A stretch of 64,000 nt of DNA from Hyphomicrobium facile. Its GTDB lineage: Bacteria > Pseudomonadota > Alphaproteobacteria > Rhizobiales > Hyphomicrobiaceae. A program made the position numbers and the translations under genes. Under the pieces are notes generated by a model. The model ran no database searches. It was given only the letters and a program-made list of their open reading frames with translations, and was not told the DNA's origin. The DNA lies in NCBI RefSeq assembly GCF_900116175.1, contig NZ_FPCH01000002.1:124001-188000 (forward strand). The letters run 5' to 3'. Shown piece by piece: positions 17,521 to 25,361 of this stretch. Position 1 is the first letter of the stretch; the number at the start of each line of letters is the position of its first letter.

Positions 17521-19311
17521 ATGACACGCCACCGCCTGCTGTTTATTGCACTTCTCATCTGGGCTCTCGCGATGATCCTGCCGGACTTCGCGCGCGTGGT
17601 GCGTCCGCTTGGATCGTTTGGATTTTACGCCGACAGCAACGGCTTGATCTATGACGTCAGGGGGCCCTTCGAGAGCGAAGACAAGTCTCCTGCCTGGCAA
17701 GCGGGCGTGCGGCCGGGAGATCGCCTCGACTTCTCGCGTATGCGCTGCATTCCCTTTGATCCGTATGTTTGCACAAGCACGATAACGTCCGTCGGCGGCA
17801 ACGAATACGTGCTGCCAGGACGGCGGACGACCATCGACCTCTTGCCGACGGCGACGGAGGGCGCGCGCGACGTGACGCTGATCGCCGTGCCGCGTCCGAC
17901 GAATTGGTTCGCTCGTCTGGTTTTGCTCCTCGATCAGTTCGCAGGCATCGCCGTCATCCTCGGGGCCGGCTGGCTGGTCTGGACGCGACCGAGCCGCATG
18001 ACGTGGGGCTTTTTCGTCTATGTGATCTGGTACAATCCCGGGCAGGCCTACGAGTTTTATGCGCAATTGCAGCGCTGGCCGCTTTTGCTTCTGGTGCAAA
18101 ACGCACTCGGGAGCATTTCACAGGCGGTGGGCTATGCGGGACTTCTGGTCTTCGTGATGCGGGCGCCGACCGGCTCGATCCAGCCGCAGTGGGAGCGGTT
18201 CGAAAAGGCCATTCTCGCGCTCACGCCGGTCGTCGCGGTTGCGCTTATGGCGGCCTATGGGAACTCTGTCGGCTTTCATACTGAGCTGCTCACTCGCGTA
18301 ACGATCCTCTTCGGCATTATCGTCAGCATCACGGCAGTCGCTATCTTGCTGGCGAGACGGCGAACCCTTTCGCCCAAGGACAATCAGCGTCTCAGATGGG
18401 TCATGTGGGGCTGTCTGATCGGGTTGCCGGCGTTCGTTATTGCCGATCTCAACGAGTACACGACGCTTCTGACCAACTGGAACGGGTTCGTGATGTCCGA
18501 GGATATCGCCGGGCTTCTCTATCTGCTCAACGGCGTCCTCTGCCTCTTCGTCGTCGAAGCCGTGCGTCGCGACCGCGTCGTGAGCGTCGCGATACCGCTT
18601 CGGCGCGTCACCCTCCTAGCTCTGTTGATGAGCGTTCCGGCGCTCCTTCTCCATCAGCAGGCGGAGCACATGCATGAGCTCGTCGAACTTCCGGGCTGGT
18701 CGTGGCTCGGCATCGGCGCCCTCGTTCTGTTCGTCATCGGCCGGCTGCATGAATGGTCGGTCGAACTGGCCGACCGCTTTTTCAACCGCGCGCTCGACAA
18801 GTCGGCGAAAGAGATCGGAGAGGCATTGTTGCGGGCGAAGACTCCGGTCGAGATCGACCGGCTTCTGTCGGACGGCGTCCTGCGGGCGTTGAAATTGTCA
18901 TCTGCGGCGACCTTCCGTGGAACGGACACGGCGTTTCGACGCTTCGAGAACAGTGCCGGCTGGGATGATAAAGCCGTGCGCGATCTCCGCATCAGCGGCG
19001 CGATAATGGAAAATCTGCGCCAAGGCGAGGCAAGCCGCCTCGATAAGTCGGCAGCCACCGAAGCCGGTTTTCCGAGTGGGCTCGATATGCCCATCCTGGC
19101 GGTTCCGGCTGCGAACCGTGTCCACTGCTTTGCGGTGATGCTTTACGGCCCGCACGTGTCGGGGACCGATATTGATTCCAACGAGCGGGAAATGCTCGTG
19201 GCGCTCGGCCAGAACGCGGCGGACTCCTATGCGCGCGCCGAAAATGAGGAACTCCGCAAGACGATCGCGGAACTCAAGACGGCGCCCGGCTTACAGTCTG
19301 GGCGGGCGTGA
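17521..19311 (+). CDS. Multi-pass membrane sensor-like protein without output domain
   Basis: A 596-residue protein. One membrane helix (residues 5-22) is followed by a periplasmic PDZ-like segment (about 45-120; SPAWQAGVRPGDRLDF is the clearest PDZ signature). About seven further membrane helices span roughly 128-420. The cytoplasmic C-terminus (about 430-575) resembles a GAF domain and ends in a short coiled coil (AENEELRKTIAELK). This layout is like the N-terminal half of ComP-type sensor kinases, but there is no HisKA, HATPase or GGDEF domain before the stop. The ATG follows a 214-nt gap. It may act through a partner. Function unknown. Confidence 0.75.
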   Translation: MTRHRLLFIALLIWALAMILPDFARVVRPLGSFGFYADSNGLIYDVRGPFESEDKSPAWQAGVRPGDRLDFSRMRCIPFDPYVCTSTITSVGGNEYVLPGRRTTIDLLPTATEGARDVTLIAVPRPTNWFARLVLLLDQFAGIAVILGAGWLVWTRPSRMTWGFFVYVIWYNPGQAYEFYAQLQRWPLLLLVQNALGSISQAVGYAGLLVFVMRAPTGSIQPQWERFEKAILALTPVVAVALMAAYGNSVGFHTELLTRVTILFGIIVSITAVAILLARRRTLSPKDNQRLRWVMWGCLIGLPAFVIADLNEYTTLLTNWNGFVMSEDIAGLLYLLNGVLCLFVVEAVRRDRVVSVAIPLRRVTLLALLMSVPALLLHQQAEHMHELVELPGWSWLGIGALVLFVIGRLHEWSVELADRFFNRALDKSAKEIGEALLRAKTPVEIDRLLSDGVLRALKLSSAATFRGTDTAFRRFENSAGWDDKAVRDLRISGAIMENLRQGEASRLDKSAATEAGFPSGLDMPILAVPAANRVHCFAVMLYGPHVSGTDIDSNEREMLVALGQNAADSYARAENEELRKTIAELKTAPGLQSGRA

Positions 19312-19326
19312 CGGTCACCAGACATG

Positions 19327-19360
19327 CAAAAGCCGCGATTACGCATGCGTACCCGCGGCC
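19327..19360 (-). terminator. Terminator of cold-shock gene (probably bidirectional)
   Basis: Arms GCCGCG (19332-19337) and CGCGGC (19354-19359) enclose the 12-bp palindrome TACGCATGCGTA, giving a long hairpin with one internal mismatch. On the minus strand it is followed by TTTT. It lies between convergent genes, so it may serve the membrane sensor gene as well. Confidence 0.65.
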
Positions 19361-19433
19361 TTATATCATCTAACTCGAAAGCGAAACGTGACTGCTGGCC
19401 AGACTTTTCGCCCTACCAGCAGCTGTACGTCAC

Positions 19434-19643
19434 TTAAGCGTTCTGAATGACGCTAACGGCGATCTTGCCCGAACGGCGATCGGTTTCCGTTTCGAAAGCG
19501 ACCTTCTGGCCCTGCGAAAGGCCGCGCATGCCAGCGCGCTCAAGAGCGGTCGCGTGCACGAATACGTCGTTTCCGCCCTGGTCCGGAGCAATGAAGCCGA
19601 AGCCCTTCTGGTCGTTATAGAATTTCACGGTACCCGTGATCAT
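19434..19643 (-). CDS. Cold-shock-domain protein
   Basis: A 69-residue CspA-family single-strand nucleic acid chaperone. RNP1 (KGFGFI) and RNP2 (VFVHA) are intact, and it has the usual MxTGTVKFYND start. It probably melts RNA secondary structure during cold or stationary phase. Upstream lies a perfect 14-bp palindrome (19677-19690), and a closely related palindrome sits in the downstream terminator. Most alphaproteobacteria carry several csp paralogues, so a specific cspA name is not justified. Confidence 0.95.
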   Translation of the reverse strand: MITGTVKFYNDQKGFGFIAPDQGGNDVFVHATALERAGMRGLSQGQKVAFETETDRRSGKIAVSVIQNA

Positions 19644-19676
19644 AGAATGTTCCTTTTAAGCCTTAGTTTTTGAGGC

Positions 19677-19690
19677 TGACGCATGCGTCA
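19677..19690. promoter_or_regulatory. 14-bp perfect palindrome upstream of csp gene
   Basis: TGACGCATGCGTCA is self-complementary and lies 34 nt upstream of the csp ATG. Its core ACGCATGCGT recurs in the csp terminator at 19341-19350. It may be an operator or a transcript-leader hairpin. Confidence 0.45.
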
Positions 19691-20036
19691 ATATGATCGC
19701 GTGCGTCGACCTCAGTTCGATTTTGGAAAGACGTCTGTGCGCTTGGCTGCGCCAGAGGCGGAGTGCCTCGCAATATCCGGCCAAAGTTCGATGGTTCGTC
19801 GATAGCACGCATGAGCCCGGTTGGATACCGCTACTTTTTAGCTTCCGATCAACTTTTTACCTCAAGCTCCGCAAAGGGTTCCGTTTGCCGGCTCTGGAAC
19901 AAACCGTAAGGCCTAATTGTCTATTCGGGAGTTTGATGGTTACGGGCAAGGCCGCGTGCCGCCTTTCCGCGTTGTAGCGGCCGAAAAATGGGCCGCATGC
20001 TATCCTTAAGAGACATCATCTCAGCTGTGAGGCTTC
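19691..20036. other. Intergenic region without a supported gene
   Basis: This lies between the divergent csp gene and the dehydrogenase at 20037. A 94-residue plus-strand frame in it has no binding site or recognisable sequence. Promoters of both neighbours are expected here. Confidence 0.35.
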
Positions 20037-20915
20037 ATGAACGTCGGTTTTATCGGGCTGGGGCATATGGGCTCCGGCATGGCGGCCAACCTGCTCAAGG
20101 CCGGACACGATGTCACCGTCTATAATCGGACCCACGCGAAGTCCGACGCGCTGGCGTCAAAAGGGGCGAAGGTCGCCCTGACGCCGGGGGACGCGTCCAA
20201 GGGCGACGCCGTATTCACGATGCTGGCAAATGACAGGGCCCTCGAGGAGGTGGTTTACCAAGACCACGGCTTGCTCGCGTCGTTGAAGCCGGGCGCCGTC
20301 CATATTTCGTCCAGCACGATCAGCGTCGCGCTATCGAAGAAACTCGCGGATGACCACGGCAGACAAGACCAACGCTACGTTGCGGCTCCCGTGTTCGGCC
20401 GTCCGGATGCGGCTGCCGCCGCAAAGATCTTTGTCGTCGCCGCAGGGAAAAGCGATACGTTGAACAGCGTATCTCCTCTCCTCGACGCTGTTGGGCAAAG
20501 GACGTTCACGATTTCCGACCAGCCGGAAGCGGCGAACATCGTCAAACTCAGCGGGAATTTCCTCATCGCAACCGTGATTGAATCGCTTGGAGAGGCGATG
20601 GCGCTTGTCGGAAAAGCGGGCGTCGATAAGCATCAGTATCTCGAGGTTCTGACGTCGACGTTGTTCGGCGCTCCAATCTACAAGACTTACGGGACGCTGC
20701 TCGCCGATGCCAAGTTCCAGCCGGCAGGCTTTGCGGCTCCGCTTGGATTGAAGGATATCGAACTCGCTCTGGCTGCGGGTCAGGAATTGCGTGTCCCTCT
20801 GCCGATAGCCAGCCTGTTACGAGATCGCTTTCTGACATTGCTCGCCAACGGCGGCGATAATCTCGATTGGTCCGCCATCGGCGGGCTTGCCGCAAAGGAC
20901 GCAGGGGCCGCGTAA
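20037..20915 (+). CDS. NAD(P)-dependent beta-hydroxyacid dehydrogenase (3-hydroxyisobutyrate dehydrogenase family)
   Basis: A 292-residue enzyme of the GarR/MmsB/GLYR group. The N-terminal Rossmann motif GFIGLGHMGSGMAANL is followed by YNRT, where the Asn-Arg pair after the second strand favours NADPH. The substrate-binding signature is in HISSSTIS, and the catalytic lysine lies in NIVKLSGNF (about residue 172). The all-helical C-terminal domain is complete. The exact substrate (hydroxyisobutyrate, tartronate semialdehyde, glyoxylate) is not readable. It is followed by a hairpin with a long T-run. Confidence 0.9.
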   Translation: MNVGFIGLGHMGSGMAANLLKAGHDVTVYNRTHAKSDALASKGAKVALTPGDASKGDAVFTMLANDRALEEVVYQDHGLLASLKPGAVHISSSTISVALSKKLADDHGRQDQRYVAAPVFGRPDAAAAAKIFVVAAGKSDTLNSVSPLLDAVGQRTFTISDQPEAANIVKLSGNFLIATVIESLGEAMALVGKAGVDKHQYLEVLTSTLFGAPIYKTYGTLLADAKFQPAGFAAPLGLKDIELALAAGQELRVPLPIASLLRDRFLTLLANGGDNLDWSAIGGLAAKDAGAA

Positions 20916-20964
20916 TTTTCCTTTGCATCGCGGCGCTCAAAACCGGATATTTTGCAACGAGAGA

Positions 20965-21002
20965 GATAGCTGATGCGCGCCGCGGCTATCGCGATTTTTT
21001 TT
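20965..21002 (+). terminator. Probable rho-independent terminator
   Basis: Arms GATAGC (20965-20970) and GCTATC (20985-20990) enclose a GC-rich loop and are followed within 4 nt by eight T residues. It lies 50 nt after the dehydrogenase stop. Confidence 0.55.
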
Positions 21003-21081
21003 AAAATTCTATTGGCCTTCGATATTCGGAAGGGGGTCTCGCTCTTCTGATCGTCGGAGCTTCTGCTGGGACGGTGCCGTC

Positions 21082-22431
21082 ATGAGCAGGTCTATTACGA
21101 TTGCAAAAGCTGGGCTTCCGCCGGGTCCCAAGGGAACCCTGATCGGGGGCAACATCTCCCAGATCGGGCCACGCCGTGTTGATTTCTTTCTCGACCTTGC
21201 GCGGACCTACGGCTCCATCGCCAGCTTCCGCGCCGGCCGGTGGCGCCTCTTTCTCGTCAGCGATCCGGAGCTTATCCAGCAGGTTCTGGTCACCGATGCG
21301 CGGCACTACATCAAGCATTTCGGTGCGCGCGCGTTCAAGCCGATCCTCGGCAACGGTCTCGTGACGAGTGAAGGCGATTTCTGGCTCAGCCAACGCCGGC
21401 TCATGCAGCCCGCATTCCTCAAGGCGCAAGTTCTGTCCTACGCACCAATCATGGCCGAGCTTGCGAACGCGATGGTTTCGAAATGGTCTCCCGGACAGGC
21501 CGTCGATCTCGAGTACGAATTCAGCGTACTGACGAGCGCGATCGCCCTCAAGACGCTTTTCGGCCTCGATGACCAGGGCGATCACGAAGGCGTCTATCGA
21601 AGTCTGATGGAGGCTTTCGATCTCCTGACCATCCGGCTCGACGCGACTTTCACGCTGCCTATCTCTTTTCCTACTCCGGCCAACATCAAGATACGCCGTG
21701 CCGTCGCGCGCGTCATAGATCTCATCGATGACTTCATCGCGCGTGGAAGATCTCGCCCGCTTGGCAACGACCTGCTTTCGACGATGATCATGGCCCAGCG
21801 CGAGGACGGCTCGCGGATGACCGACCAACAGCTTCGCGACGAAGCGATGACGCTCTATCTCGCCGGTTACGAAACGACGGCGCTGACGCTGACGTGGAGC
21901 TGGTATCTGCTCTCGCAGCATCCGAGCGCCGAACGGAAACTCGCCGACGAGTGGGCTCGCGTACTCGGCGGACGAACTCCGACAGCCAACGACCTCGCGG
22001 CCCTTCCCTACACATCAGCCGTCATCAACGAGGCGATGCGGCTCTATCCTCCCGTCTATGCCATCGGCCGCGAAGCGACGACCGACCTCGAACTCGGCGG
22101 ATACCGCGTCAAGCGCGGCTATACGATCCTGATGAGCCAATGGGTCAGTCACCGCGATCCGAAATATTTTCCGGACCCCGAGCGGTTTTTGCCGGAGCGC
22201 TGGCTCGATGGATTGACGACGCGTCTCCCGAAATTCGCCTATTACCCGTTCGGCGGGGGCCAGCGCCTTTGCATCGGAAGCCATTTCGCGACAATGGAGG
22301 CGGCGATTGTCCTTGCGGCCGTCGGGCAAAAATACAGGTTTACGATTGCCCCCGATGCGGTGATCGACATCAAGCCGCAAATCACGCTGCCGCCCAAGTA
22401 CGGCATGCCGGCGACGCTCGAACTTCGTTGA
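21082..22431 (+). CDS. Cytochrome P450 monooxygenase
   Basis: A 449-residue soluble P450. The heme-thiolate loop is FGGGQRLCIG with Cys about 397. The oxygen-activating I-helix motif is AGYETTALTLTW and the ExxR of the K-helix is EAMRLYPP. The proline-rich start GLPPGPKG resembles that of fatty-acid-hydroxylating and terpenoid P450s. There is no membrane anchor, so it must use separate redox partners; no ferredoxin or reductase gene is adjacent. An SDR and a methyltransferase-like gene follow on the same strand. Substrate unknown. Confidence 0.93.
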   Translation: MSRSITIAKAGLPPGPKGTLIGGNISQIGPRRVDFFLDLARTYGSIASFRAGRWRLFLVSDPELIQQVLVTDARHYIKHFGARAFKPILGNGLVTSEGDFWLSQRRLMQPAFLKAQVLSYAPIMAELANAMVSKWSPGQAVDLEYEFSVLTSAIALKTLFGLDDQGDHEGVYRSLMEAFDLLTIRLDATFTLPISFPTPANIKIRRAVARVIDLIDDFIARGRSRPLGNDLLSTMIMAQREDGSRMTDQQLRDEAMTLYLAGYETTALTLTWSWYLLSQHPSAERKLADEWARVLGGRTPTANDLAALPYTSAVINEAMRLYPPVYAIGREATTDLELGGYRVKRGYTILMSQWVSHRDPKYFPDPERFLPERWLDGLTTRLPKFAYYPFGGGQRLCIGSHFATMEAAIVLAAVGQKYRFTIAPDAVIDIKPQITLPPKYGMPATLELR

Positions 22432-22507
22432 CGCATTCACGCAACTAGCTTCATTCACAGCGCGTCAACTCGCATCGCCGCGCCTACAGCCAACCGGGAT
22501 TTCGCAC

Positions 22508-23269
22508 ATGAGCGCAAAGGTCGTTGCAATCACAGGCGGTGCTCAGGGCATCGGCCGTGCCGTCAGCTACGCCTTCGCCGCAGCGGGATATGCCGTCTCG
22601 ATTGCCGATCCCGCGGAGGATGCCGGCGAGGAAGCGGCGGCGCATATTCGAGAACTTGGTGCACGGTGCCTCTACGAACACGCAGACACGTCGCAGGAGA
22701 TCGACGTTCAGCGCTGGATCGCCCGGACCGTCGAAGATCTTGGTTGTCCGCATGTGCTCGTCAACAATGCGGGCATCCTCGCCAATCGGCCTTTCCTCGA
22801 ACTTCCGATTGCGGAATTCGATCGCGTGCAAGCGGTCAACGTCCGCGGCACGGTGCTTTGCTCGCAAGCCGTCGCGCGAGAAATGGTGAAGCACGGGCGC
22901 GGCGGCGCCATCATCAATATCTCGTCGACGCGCGCCTTCATGTCGGAGCCCGGCACTGAGGCTTATACTGCGTCGAAGGGTGCAATCTCCGCGCTCACGC
23001 ATGGCATGGCGATCAGCCTCGGCCCCGTCGGCATTCGCGTGAATTCGGTAAGCCCGGGCTGGATCGAGACGAGCGACTGGCAATTCTCGGGGCGAGCGAA
23101 AGAACCTCACCATTCGAAGGCCGACAACGATCAGCATCCAGTCGGTCGTGTGGGCGTGCCCGAGGACATCGCCAAGGCGTGCCTGTTTCTTGCAGACAGC
23201 GCCGATTTCATGACCGGCCAGAACATCACCATCGACGGCGGCATGACGGTGAAGATGATTTACGCATGA
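22508..23269 (+). CDS. Short-chain dehydrogenase/reductase (FabG-like)
   Basis: A 253-residue classical SDR. The cofactor motif TGGAQGIG is at residues 10-17 and NNAG is near 89. Catalytic Ser is in NISSTRAFM, and the Tyr/Lys pair is in AYTASKGA (Tyr about 155, Lys about 159). The C-terminus QNITIDGGMTVKMIY is typical of FabG-like enzymes. It starts 76 nt after the P450 stop and could oxidise an alcohol made by that enzyme, which is an inference from position only. Confidence 0.9.
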   Translation: MSAKVVAITGGAQGIGRAVSYAFAAAGYAVSIADPAEDAGEEAAAHIRELGARCLYEHADTSQEIDVQRWIARTVEDLGCPHVLVNNAGILANRPFLELPIAEFDRVQAVNVRGTVLCSQAVAREMVKHGRGGAIINISSTRAFMSEPGTEAYTASKGAISALTHGMAISLGPVGIRVNSVSPGWIETSDWQFSGRAKEPHHSKADNDQHPVGRVGVPEDIAKACLFLADSADFMTGQNITIDGGMTVKMIYA

Positions 23270-23290
23270 TTTGAGGGTTTGAGCATTTGC

Positions 23291-23367
23291 GGCGCGGGCT
23301 CCTCTCCTTCGTCGAGCCGGCCGGCTTATTTGCTGGCGCGGGCGACTCTCCTTCGTCGAGCCGGCCG
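23291..23367. repeat. Two copies of a 33-nt direct repeat, 44 nt apart
   Basis: The copies at 23291-23323 and 23335-23367 differ at 2 of 33 positions and share a 22-nt identical core. The first copy ends in a 12-bp palindrome AGCCGGCCGGCT (23315-23326). They lie between the SDR stop and the methyltransferase start. Confidence 0.75.
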
Positions 23368-23443
23368 CCCGCGCTGGACGTAAAATCGCCGCCGGAATTT
23401 GGGAATAAAGAATCACGCCGCATACCGATCAGGACAGACGCCG

Positions 23444-24313
23444 GTGACGAACACCATTATCGAGAATGTCTCGGATACTGCTTTTTGGGTCGCGCATTAC
23501 CGCAGCATCGAGACGAACCGGAAGGATGCGCTTTTTCGCGATCCGCTCGCAGGTGTCCTCGCCGGCCACCGGGGAAAGTCCATTGCCGACTCCATGCCCC
23601 GGGGCTTCATGACGTCATGGGTCATCGCGATCCGGACGCGCATCATCGACGATTTCATTCGCGATGCCGTCGCTCAAGGCGTCGACACCGTTCTCAACCT
23701 CGGCGCAGGGCTGGACACGCGTCCGTATCGCATGGATCTCCCCTCTTCCTTTCAGTGGATCGAAGCCGACTATCCGGACGTGATCGCGTACAAGGAAGAA
23801 CGGCTCGCGGCGGAAACGCCGCGTTTCAAACTCACGCGCGTGAAATGCGATCTGGCGGACGACGACGCGCGGCGGCGGCTCTTTGCAGCCACGAATGCGC
23901 AAGCTGGAAAGCTGCTCGTCCTGACCGAAGGCGTCATTCCCTATTTGAGCGTCGAGCAGGCCGGGGCGCTCGCCGAAGATCTCAGAACTCTCGATCGTGC
24001 AGCTGGTTGGATCGTCGATTTCTTTTCGCCGGAGCTGATCAAAACGCGCGAGCGGATGATGGCCGGCCGATTGAAGAATGCGCCCTTCCGATTTCAGCCC
24101 GCCGACTGGTTCGGGTTTTTCGAAACGCGGGGCTGGCGCACAGACGAGTTGCGCTATTTGGGTGAGGAAGGCGACCGCCTCGGCAGGCCGATCGAGATGC
24201 CGCTGCTCGGGAAGGCAATGGTCATCTTACAAATGCTGTTCATGTCGAAGGCGCGAAGGGAGCGGTTTCGCAAAGCGGCTGGCTACGCGATGCTTAAACC
24301 CGCTTCGAATTAG
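23444..24313 (+). CDS. Class I SAM-dependent methyltransferase (leucine carboxyl methyltransferase family)
   Basis: A 289-residue protein of the PPM1/LCMT-like group, whose bacterial members methylate carboxyl or hydroxyl groups of small molecules. The SAM-binding motif NLGAGLDTRPYRM is at about residues 85-97, followed by the acidic motif WIEADYPDVI, and LVLTEGVIPYL is the post-motif signature of the group. The GTG at 23444 has AGGACAG upstream and is preferred over a TTG at 23399. It follows the P450 and SDR genes on the same strand and ends just before a GC-rich hairpin. Confidence 0.85.
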   Translation: MTNTIIENVSDTAFWVAHYRSIETNRKDALFRDPLAGVLAGHRGKSIADSMPRGFMTSWVIAIRTRIIDDFIRDAVAQGVDTVLNLGAGLDTRPYRMDLPSSFQWIEADYPDVIAYKEERLAAETPRFKLTRVKCDLADDDARRRLFAATNAQAGKLLVLTEGVIPYLSVEQAGALAEDLRTLDRAAGWIVDFFSPELIKTRERMMAGRLKNAPFRFQPADWFGFFETRGWRTDELRYLGEEGDRLGRPIEMPLLGKAMVILQMLFMSKARRERFRKAAGYAMLKPASN

Positions 24314-24334
24314 CTCCGGGGTCAGTGCAAAGCA

Positions 24335-24362
24335 AAGCCCCGGCACTGCTGCGCCGGGGCTT
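24335..24362. terminator. Hairpin between convergent genes
   Basis: A 10-bp perfect stem AAGCCCCGGC (24335-24344) and GCCGGGGCTT (24353-24362) with an 8-nt loop. It lies between the methyltransferase gene and the minus-strand DUF1328 gene and probably stops transcription in both directions, although T-runs are short. Confidence 0.6.
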
Positions 24363-24411
24363 CGAGCGGTTCCATCGAACAACCGCGCCTTCGGCTCGTC
24401 ACCAAAGATAT

Positions 24412-24591
24412 TTAAACGCCTCGCCTCAGTACGCTTGCGAGGAGGCCGACAACGATGAATACAACGGCTACCACCAACAGCAGGTGAGCACCGGACATTG
24501 CGGTGCCAGCGACACCGCCGAAGCCGAGGGCAGCGGCAACGATCGCGACAATCAGAAAGACGATCGCGTAATAAATCAGGTTACCACCCAT
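24412..24591 (-). CDS. DUF1328 small membrane protein (YtjA family)
   Basis: A 59-residue hydrophobic protein with two membrane helices separated by a glycine-rich turn (AALGFGGVAGTA), the DUF1328 pattern. The start at 24591 is set by GGAGG 7 nt upstream. That GGAGG lies inside an upstream ATGGAGG, so the ATG at 24603 is probably not used. Family members are widespread, often stress-inducible, and have no known biochemical role. Confidence 0.88.
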   Translation of the reverse strand: MGGNLIYYAIVFLIVAIVAAALGFGGVAGTAMSGAHLLLVVAVVFIVVGLLASVLRRGV

Positions 24592-24734
24592 GTGGTCCTC
24601 CATATCAATTTGTTCGAGAATTCAACGTGCGCCGGAGTCATTGAGTTCCGTTGGCGCAGAAAGCAATTTCTGCAATGCAAAACCGGAACTTCTTGATCGC
24701 GGGTGGAGATGGTGGCGCTGACGCGCAGCCGGAA

Positions 24735-25175
24735 TTAAGAACCGCCCGTAAATGCCTTCCGGAAATCCTCGGACGATAGTTCTTCGAGGACGGCACGAAG
24801 ATCGGCTGCGCGCTTATCGCCAAACGTTTTTTCGAAACGCCGTTGCGCATCGGCCCAAAGCTTGCTCGTCTGCTCGAGCTTCTTCCGGCCGGCCTTTGTC
24901 AGCGTCACGTGCTTGACCCGGCGATCCTTCTTGTCGGGCACCAAGGCGACGTAGCCATCGCGGATCAGCGGCTTGAGCGTGTGACCCAACGCCGACAGGT
25001 CCATCACCATTTCCGCCGCGAGTTCGCGGAGCGCCGGCTCGCGCATAATGTCGATCTGGGCCAGCAGGCCGAACTGCGTCGCGCGGAGACCGCTCGGCGC
25101 GAGTGCATCGTCATAGACCTGCCCCAGCATGCGGCTGGCGCGGCGGAGCATCGAATTATTGCACTCGCGTGTCAT
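24735..25175 (-). CDS. MarR-family transcriptional regulator
   Basis: A 146-residue winged-helix regulator. The recognition region ALRELAAEMVMDLSALGHTL precedes the wing motif DKKDRRVKHVTLTKAG, which is diagnostic. It binds DNA as a dimer and usually represses the divergent operon until a small aromatic or related ligand binds. Two copies of GGCATATGCC lie in the intergenic region toward the alpha/beta hydrolase gene, one near each start, and are the probable operators. The hydrolase and DUF302 gene pair is the likely regulon. Confidence 0.9.
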   Translation of the reverse strand: MTRECNNSMLRRASRMLGQVYDDALAPSGLRATQFGLLAQIDIMREPALRELAAEMVMDLSALGHTLKPLIRDGYVALVPDKKDRRVKHVTLTKAGRKKLEQTSKLWADAQRRFEKTFGDKRAADLRAVLEELSSEDFRKAFTGGS

Positions 25176-25204
25176 TTGGGACCTCGGCGAAACAATCTGG
25201 CGTA

Positions 25205-25232
25205 CCTTGAAAAAAATTTCAAGGCATATGCC
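25205..25232. promoter_or_regulatory. Probable MarR operator, marR-proximal
   Basis: GGCATATGCC at 25223-25232 overlaps a second inverted repeat CCTTGAAA-AAAA-TTTCAAGG at 25205-25224. It lies 48 nt upstream of the marR ATG, suiting autoregulation. Confidence 0.6.
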
Positions 25233-25327
25233 ACTGATTTTCTTCGGCTAAATCCTGCGCGGCCGTGGTGAACGTCCGAACGGCGATAAAAATGCGCTTG
25301 ATTTTGTTCCGTGCCCGCACTTCATTT

Positions 25328-25341
25328 CTGGCATATGCCAG
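25328..25341. promoter_or_regulatory. Probable MarR operator, hydrolase-proximal
   Basis: CTGGCATATGCCAG is a perfect 14-bp palindrome 20 nt upstream of the hydrolase ATG. It shares the 10-bp core with the site near marR. Confidence 0.65.
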
Positions 25342-25361
25342 TATCTGATCGGAGATGTTTC

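Noticed and set aside
19693-19977. A possible 94-residue plus-strand protein
   Set aside because: No binding site, mixed composition, and it overlaps the csp promoter region.
23291-23367. Attachment site or transposon ends
   Set aside because: The copies are direct and only 44 nt apart, with no integrase or transposase gene anywhere in the window.
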